Position numbers and translations under genes: made by a program. This document shows, piece after piece, positions 60,945 through 64,000 of a DNA stretch of 64,000 nucleotides (positions are counted from its first letter, which is position 1; every line of letters starts with the position of its first letter). This DNA is from Streptomyces sp. NBC_01016 (GTDB lineage Bacteria; Actinomycetota; Actinomycetes; Streptomycetales; Streptomycetaceae): the NCBI RefSeq assembly GCF_026341035.1, contig NZ_JAPEOQ010000001.1, forward strand, positions 4,402,001-4,466,000, given 5' to 3'. A model generated the notes under the pieces. That model saw only the letters and a list, made by a program, of their open reading frames with translations, did not search any database and had not been told where the DNA came from.

Positions 60945-61688
60945 ATGACGCAGACGCAGACGTACGCAGCGCACGAGGGCACGCCCGGCCCCGTACCGGG
61001 GACCGAGGGCGGGTTCCACCCCCTCGACCACCCCGCGTACGCCGCGCTCACCGGCCCGCACGCGCACTTCGCCGAGCGGAGCGGCCGCGCCCTGCGCTAT
61101 CCCACCGCCGTCACGCCGTGGACCGCGCTGCCCCCTGACCCCGGGCCCTCGGACTGGGCGGACCTCGCCGCCTTCGCCGCCCCCGACGGAACCCTGCCGC
61201 TGCTCGGCACCGACATCGAGCTGCCGGACGGCTGGGAGACGACGGTGGACTACGCGGGCGTGCGCATGGTCGGCGACGCGGTGGACGCGACCCCCGACCC
61301 GGAGGCCGTCCTGCTCACCGTCGACGACGTGCCGGAGATGCTCGACCTGGTGGCCCGCACCCAGCCGGGCCCGTTCACGCCCCGCACCATCGAACTCGGC
61401 ACGTACCTGGGCATCCGCCAGGGCGGCGCGATCGTCGCGATGGCGGGGGAGCGCCTGCACCTGCCCGGATACACCGAGGTCAGCGCCGTGTGCACCGACC
61501 CGGACCACCGGGGCAAGGGCCTCGCGGGCCGCCTGGTGAAGGCCGTCGCGGCCGTGGTCAAGGAGCGCGGCGAGACCCCGTTCCTGCACACCGGCGCGGA
61601 CAACACCAGCGCGATCCGGCTGTACGAGTCCCTGGGCTTCCACCTGCGCAACACGACCCACTTCCGGACGGTGCGCGCGCCGCGGTAG
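60945..61688 (+). CDS. GNAT-family acetyltransferase (FR47-like)
   Basis: 247 residues. An N-terminal Ala/Pro-rich region (about 1-100) leads to the catalytic GNAT half: LHLPGYTEVSAVCTDPDHRG with KGLAGRLV (pyrophosphate loop) near 180-205 and GADNTSAIRLYESLGFHLRN. Similar FR47-like proteins are acyl-CoA N-acyltransferases of unknown substrate. GAAGG lies about 9 nt before the ATG. Confidence 0.88.
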   Translation: MTQTQTYAAHEGTPGPVPGTEGGFHPLDHPAYAALTGPHAHFAERSGRALRYPTAVTPWTALPPDPGPSDWADLAAFAAPDGTLPLLGTDIELPDGWETTVDYAGVRMVGDAVDATPDPEAVLLTVDDVPEMLDLVARTQPGPFTPRTIELGTYLGIRQGGAIVAMAGERLHLPGYTEVSAVCTDPDHRGKGLAGRLVKAVAAVVKERGETPFLHTGADNTSAIRLYESLGFHLRNTTHFRTVRAPR

Positions 61689-61728
61689 CGCGGAGCGGGC
61701 CGCGGACTCAGCGGTGGCCCGGAGCGGC

Positions 61729-62190
61729 CTACGAGCCGCTTTCCTCTTCCTGGGCCGCGTGGTTGTAGCGCACCAGGTAGTCGGCGAACCGCTCCAGGTC
61801 CTCCTCCGGCCAGTCCGCCAGGCGGTCGCCGAAGATCTGGCGGCGGTTGACGGTCACCTGGCGCAGGACATCGGCGCCGGCCTCGGTCGGGTGCAGGACC
61901 TGGACCCGGTGGTCGTCGGGGTCGACGCGCCGGATCACGAGGCCGGCCCGCTGCAGGGCGGCCACCTGGCGGCTGACCGTCGACTTGTCGAGGGCGTAGT
62001 GCGCCGCCAGGTCCGTGGCGCGGCAGCCGCCGCGCTCGTCGAGGTGGGCGAGCAGCGAGTACGAGACGAGCGAGAGCTCCGGGTGCATCCGCGCGGCGGT
62101 GGCCCGCGCCCGCCGGGCGAACGAGGTCAGCTCGCGCTGAATGGTCTCCACGGCCGCCTCGCGGTCGGCCGCGTGATCTGGCTGTGCCAC
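61729..62190 (-). CDS. MarR-family transcriptional regulator
   Basis: 153 residues from GTG, with AAAGGAA 5 nt upstream. The winged HTH (about 30-105: LVSYSLLAHLDERGGCRATD, LAAHYALDKSTVSRQVAALQ, RRVDPDDHRVQVLHPTEAG) is typical of MarR dimers that release DNA on binding phenolic or lipid ligands. It diverges from fadH with a perfect palindrome between, so probably represses both. Confidence 0.92.
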   Translation of the reverse strand: MAQPDHAADREAAVETIQRELTSFARRARATAARMHPELSLVSYSLLAHLDERGGCRATDLAAHYALDKSTVSRQVAALQRAGLVIRRVDPDDHRVQVLHPTEAGADVLRQVTVNRRQIFGDRLADWPEEDLERFADYLVRYNHAAQEEESGS

Positions 62191-62266
62191 GGCGGTTCCT
62201 TTCGTGGTGCTCGTTGCACTCTACAACCCAGCCCGCCCGGCAGCGGCCCGACGTGGCGCGGATCTC

Positions 62267-62286
62267 TTTTGCAACTTGTTGCAAAA
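62267..62286. promoter_or_regulatory. Likely MarR operator between marR and fadH
   Basis: TTTTGCAAC-TT-GTTGCAAAA is a perfect 20-bp palindrome. Its right half contains TTGCAA, which with TACAAC at 62303-62308 (18-nt spacer) forms a plausible promoter for fadH, so a bound repressor would cover the -35. Two further CTCTACAAC half-site-like words flank it. Confidence 0.72.
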
Positions 62287-62341
62287 CCGGTGCGGTGTCC
62301 TCTACAACTGATTCGACCGTTCACCGCTCACGGAGGGCCCC

Positions 62342-64000
62342 ATGAGCCGCTACCCGCACCTGCTCGCCCCGCTCGACCTCGGTTTCACGACGCTCCCCAA
62401 CCGCGTCCTGATGGGCTCGATGCACGTGGGCCTGGAGGAGGCTCCGAACGGGTTCGCGCGCATGGCCGAGTTCTACGCGACCCGCGCCCGCGGCGGCGTC
62501 GGCCTCATCGTCACCGGTGGCATCGCGCCCAACGCCGAGGGCTGCTCCTTCGAGGGCGGCGCCAAGATGACCACCGAGGCAGAGGCCGAGCAGCACCGCG
62601 AGATCACGGACGCCGTGCACGCGGTGGGCGGCAAGATCGCCATGCAGATCCTGCACTTCGGCCGGTACGCCTACCACCCGAACCTGGTCGCGCCGAGTGC
62701 GCTGCAGGCCCCCATCAGCCCCTGCGTGCCGAACGAGCTGAGCGACGCGGACGTCGAGCGGACCATCGAGGACTACGTGCGCGCCGCCGAGCTCGCCAAG
62801 TCCGCCGGGTACGACGGCGTCGAGGTCATGGGCTCCGAGGGCTACCTCATCAACGAGTTCATCGTCTCCGCCACCAACCACCGCGAGGACCGCTGGGGCG
62901 GTTCGTACGAGAACCGGATCCGGTTCGCCGTCGAGATCGTGCGGCGCGTGCGCGAGCGGGTCGGGCCGGACTTCATCCTCATCTACCGGCTGTCCATGCT
63001 GGACCTGGTCCCCGGCGGCTCGACCCTCGACGAGGTCGTGCAGCTCGCCAAGGAGATCGAGGCGGCCGGCGCGACCATCATCAACACCGGCATCGGCTGG
63101 CACGAGGCGCGCATCCCCACCATCGCCACGTCCGTGCCGCGCGGCGCGTACGCCTTCGTCACCAAGAAGGTCATGGGCGAGGTGAACGTCCCGCTCGTCA
63201 CCACCAACCGCATCAACACCCCAGAACTCGCTGAGGAGTTGCTCGCCGACGGCGCCGCCGACATGGTCTCCATGGCGCGCCCGATGCTCGCCGACCCGGA
63301 CTTCGTGAACAAGGCGGCAGCCGACCGCTCCGACGCCATCAACACCTGCATCGGCTGCAACCAGGCCTGCCTCGACCACATCTTCAGCCTCCAGATCACC
63401 TCCTGCCTGGTGAACCCGCGCGCCTGCCACGAGACCGAGCTGGTGCTCTCGCCGACCCGGATCCGCAAGCGCGTCGCCGTCGTCGGCGCCGGCCCCGCCG
63501 GCCTCGCCTGCGCCGTCAGCGCCGCCGAGCGCGGCCACGAGGTGACCCTGTTCGACGCCGCCGCCGAGATCGGCGGGCAGCTCAACGTCGCCCGTCAGGT
63601 CCCCGGCAAGGAGGAGTTCAACGAGACGCTGCGCTACTTCCGCACGCAGCTCGAACTGCACGGCGTGAACGTCAAGTTGGAGACCCGCGTCGCCGCCGAC
63701 GACCTCGGCTCCTACGACGAGGTCGTCGTCGCCACCGGCGTCGCCCCGCGCACCCCCGCCATCGACGGCGTCGACCACCCGAAGGTCGTCGGCTACCTCG
63801 ACGTCCTTCGCGGAGATGTGCCCGTCGGCGACCGCGTCGCGATCGTCGGCGCCGGCGGCATCGGCTTCGACGTCGCCGAGTACCTCACCGACGACGGCGA
63901 GAAGGCGAGCCTGGACCCGGCCACGTACTTCCGGCAGTGGGGCGTCGACATGGACTACGCCGACCGCGGCGGCCTCACCAAGCCCGAGCGGCCCGCCCCG
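62342..64000 (+). CDS. fadH: NADPH-dependent 2,4-dienoyl-CoA reductase, 3' end beyond window
   Basis: 553 of about 670 residues are visible. The N-terminal Old-Yellow-Enzyme barrel has HFGRYAYHPN, GSEGYLINEF (Tyr168) and GIGWHEAR (His254), matching Tyr166 and His252 of the E. coli enzyme. Cys336, Cys339, Cys343 and Cys355 bind the 4Fe-4S cluster; VVGAGPAGLACAV starts the FAD/NADPH domain. The enzyme reduces 2,4-dienoyl-CoA during unsaturated fatty-acid beta-oxidation. GGAGG precedes the ATG. Divergent marR and the operator suggest induction by a lipid-type ligand (inference). Confidence 0.95.
   Translation, partial: MSRYPHLLAPLDLGFTTLPNRVLMGSMHVGLEEAPNGFARMAEFYATRARGGVGLIVTGGIAPNAEGCSFEGGAKMTTEAEAEQHREITDAVHAVGGKIAMQILHFGRYAYHPNLVAPSALQAPISPCVPNELSDADVERTIEDYVRAAELAKSAGYDGVEVMGSEGYLINEFIVSATNHREDRWGGSYENRIRFAVEIVRRVRERVGPDFILIYRLSMLDLVPGGSTLDEVVQLAKEIEAAGATIINTGIGWHEARIPTIATSVPRGAYAFVTKKVMGEVNVPLVTTNRINTPELAEELLADGAADMVSMARPMLADPDFVNKAAADRSDAINTCIGCNQACLDHIFSLQITSCLVNPRACHETELVLSPTRIRKRVAVVGAGPAGLACAVSAAERGHEVTLFDAAAEIGGQLNVARQVPGKEEFNETLRYFRTQLELHGVNVKLETRVAADDLGSYDEVVVATGVAPRTPAIDGVDHPKVVGYLDVLRGDVPVGDRVAIVGAGGIGFDVAEYLTDDGEKASLDPATYFRQWGVDMDYADRGGLTKPERPAP

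Overview
The window is high-GC DNA (roughly 70 percent or more by eye) with dense, short-gapped genes, frequent GTG starts, 4-bp ATGA stop/start overlaps and families typical of actinomycetes. These include a monomeric isocitrate dehydrogenase, a PucR-type GAF regulator, an Rv1733c-like protein, TerD, DUF6643, an RsbW-like ATPase and a Cds1-type cysteine synthase homologue. It reads as chromosomal Streptomyces or a very close relative. I saw no phage, plasmid, transposase, CRISPR, tRNA or rRNA. The first gene (DapA-like) and the last (2,4-dienoyl-CoA reductase) are cut by the window edges.

Layout. 1-6.1 kb (minus strand): a likely catabolic operon read XRE-cupin regulator, MHS transporter, FAD oxidoreductase, CaiB/BaiF CoA-transferase, crotonase, DapA-family lyase. 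6.3-9.8 kb: a DUF4015 glycosidase-like membrane protein and a lipoprotein polysaccharide deacetylase diverge over 23 bp, followed by an AlkB-type dioxygenase. 9.9-14.1 kb: a ROK regulator, an MFS exporter with its TetR repressor (matching candidate operators before both), and a phosphotriesterase-like hydrolase coupled to a tiny ORF. 14.2-19.2 kb: a DUF1801/DUF998 pair diverging from a SHOCT-ATPase-permease ABC operon. 19.2-23.3 kb: an anti-sigma-like ATPase, a small hypothetical, a PLP enzyme, an SRPBCC protein and a DeoR regulator. 23.5-29.1 kb: an unusual membrane alpha/beta-hydrolase whose 3' end overlaps that of a beta-helix/AAA+ fusion ATPase, plus an Rv1733c-like protein.

29.3-43.9 kb: MOSC, DUF6643, TerD, an HpnB-like glycosyltransferase, an Asp/Glu racemase, a PH-like membrane protein, an O-antigen-ligase-like protein, Lnt, a Nudix hydrolase, an SDR, a PucR regulator, a second MHS transporter, a small stress-like protein and a DoxX protein. 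Several consecutive genes here look leaderless (TANNNT 6-8 nt before the start). 44-50.5 kb: an HhH-PHP phosphoesterase, icd, an M13 metallopeptidase and a dienelactone hydrolase. 50.6-58.1 kb (minus strand): a conserved protein of unknown function, an OtrA/TetM-like ribosomal-protection GTPase, a NiCoT metal transporter behind a cobalamin riboswitch, inorganic pyrophosphatase, a GNAT and a short Rho paralogue. 58.5-64 kb: a methyltransferase, a VOC protein, peptide deformylase, a GNAT, and a MarR repressor diverging from fadH over a clear operator.

The features least explained by standard annotation are: a ~51-bp interspersed repeat in five copies, always at gene 3' ends; the shared palindromic Shine-Dalgarno of the 7.95 kb divergent pair; the paired TetR operators; the short Rho paralogue with a C-rich leader; the beta-helix/AAA+ fusion; and the tiny ORF coupled to the phosphotriesterase homologue. 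Start sites, regulatory sites and family calls come from reading sequence only; no searches were run.
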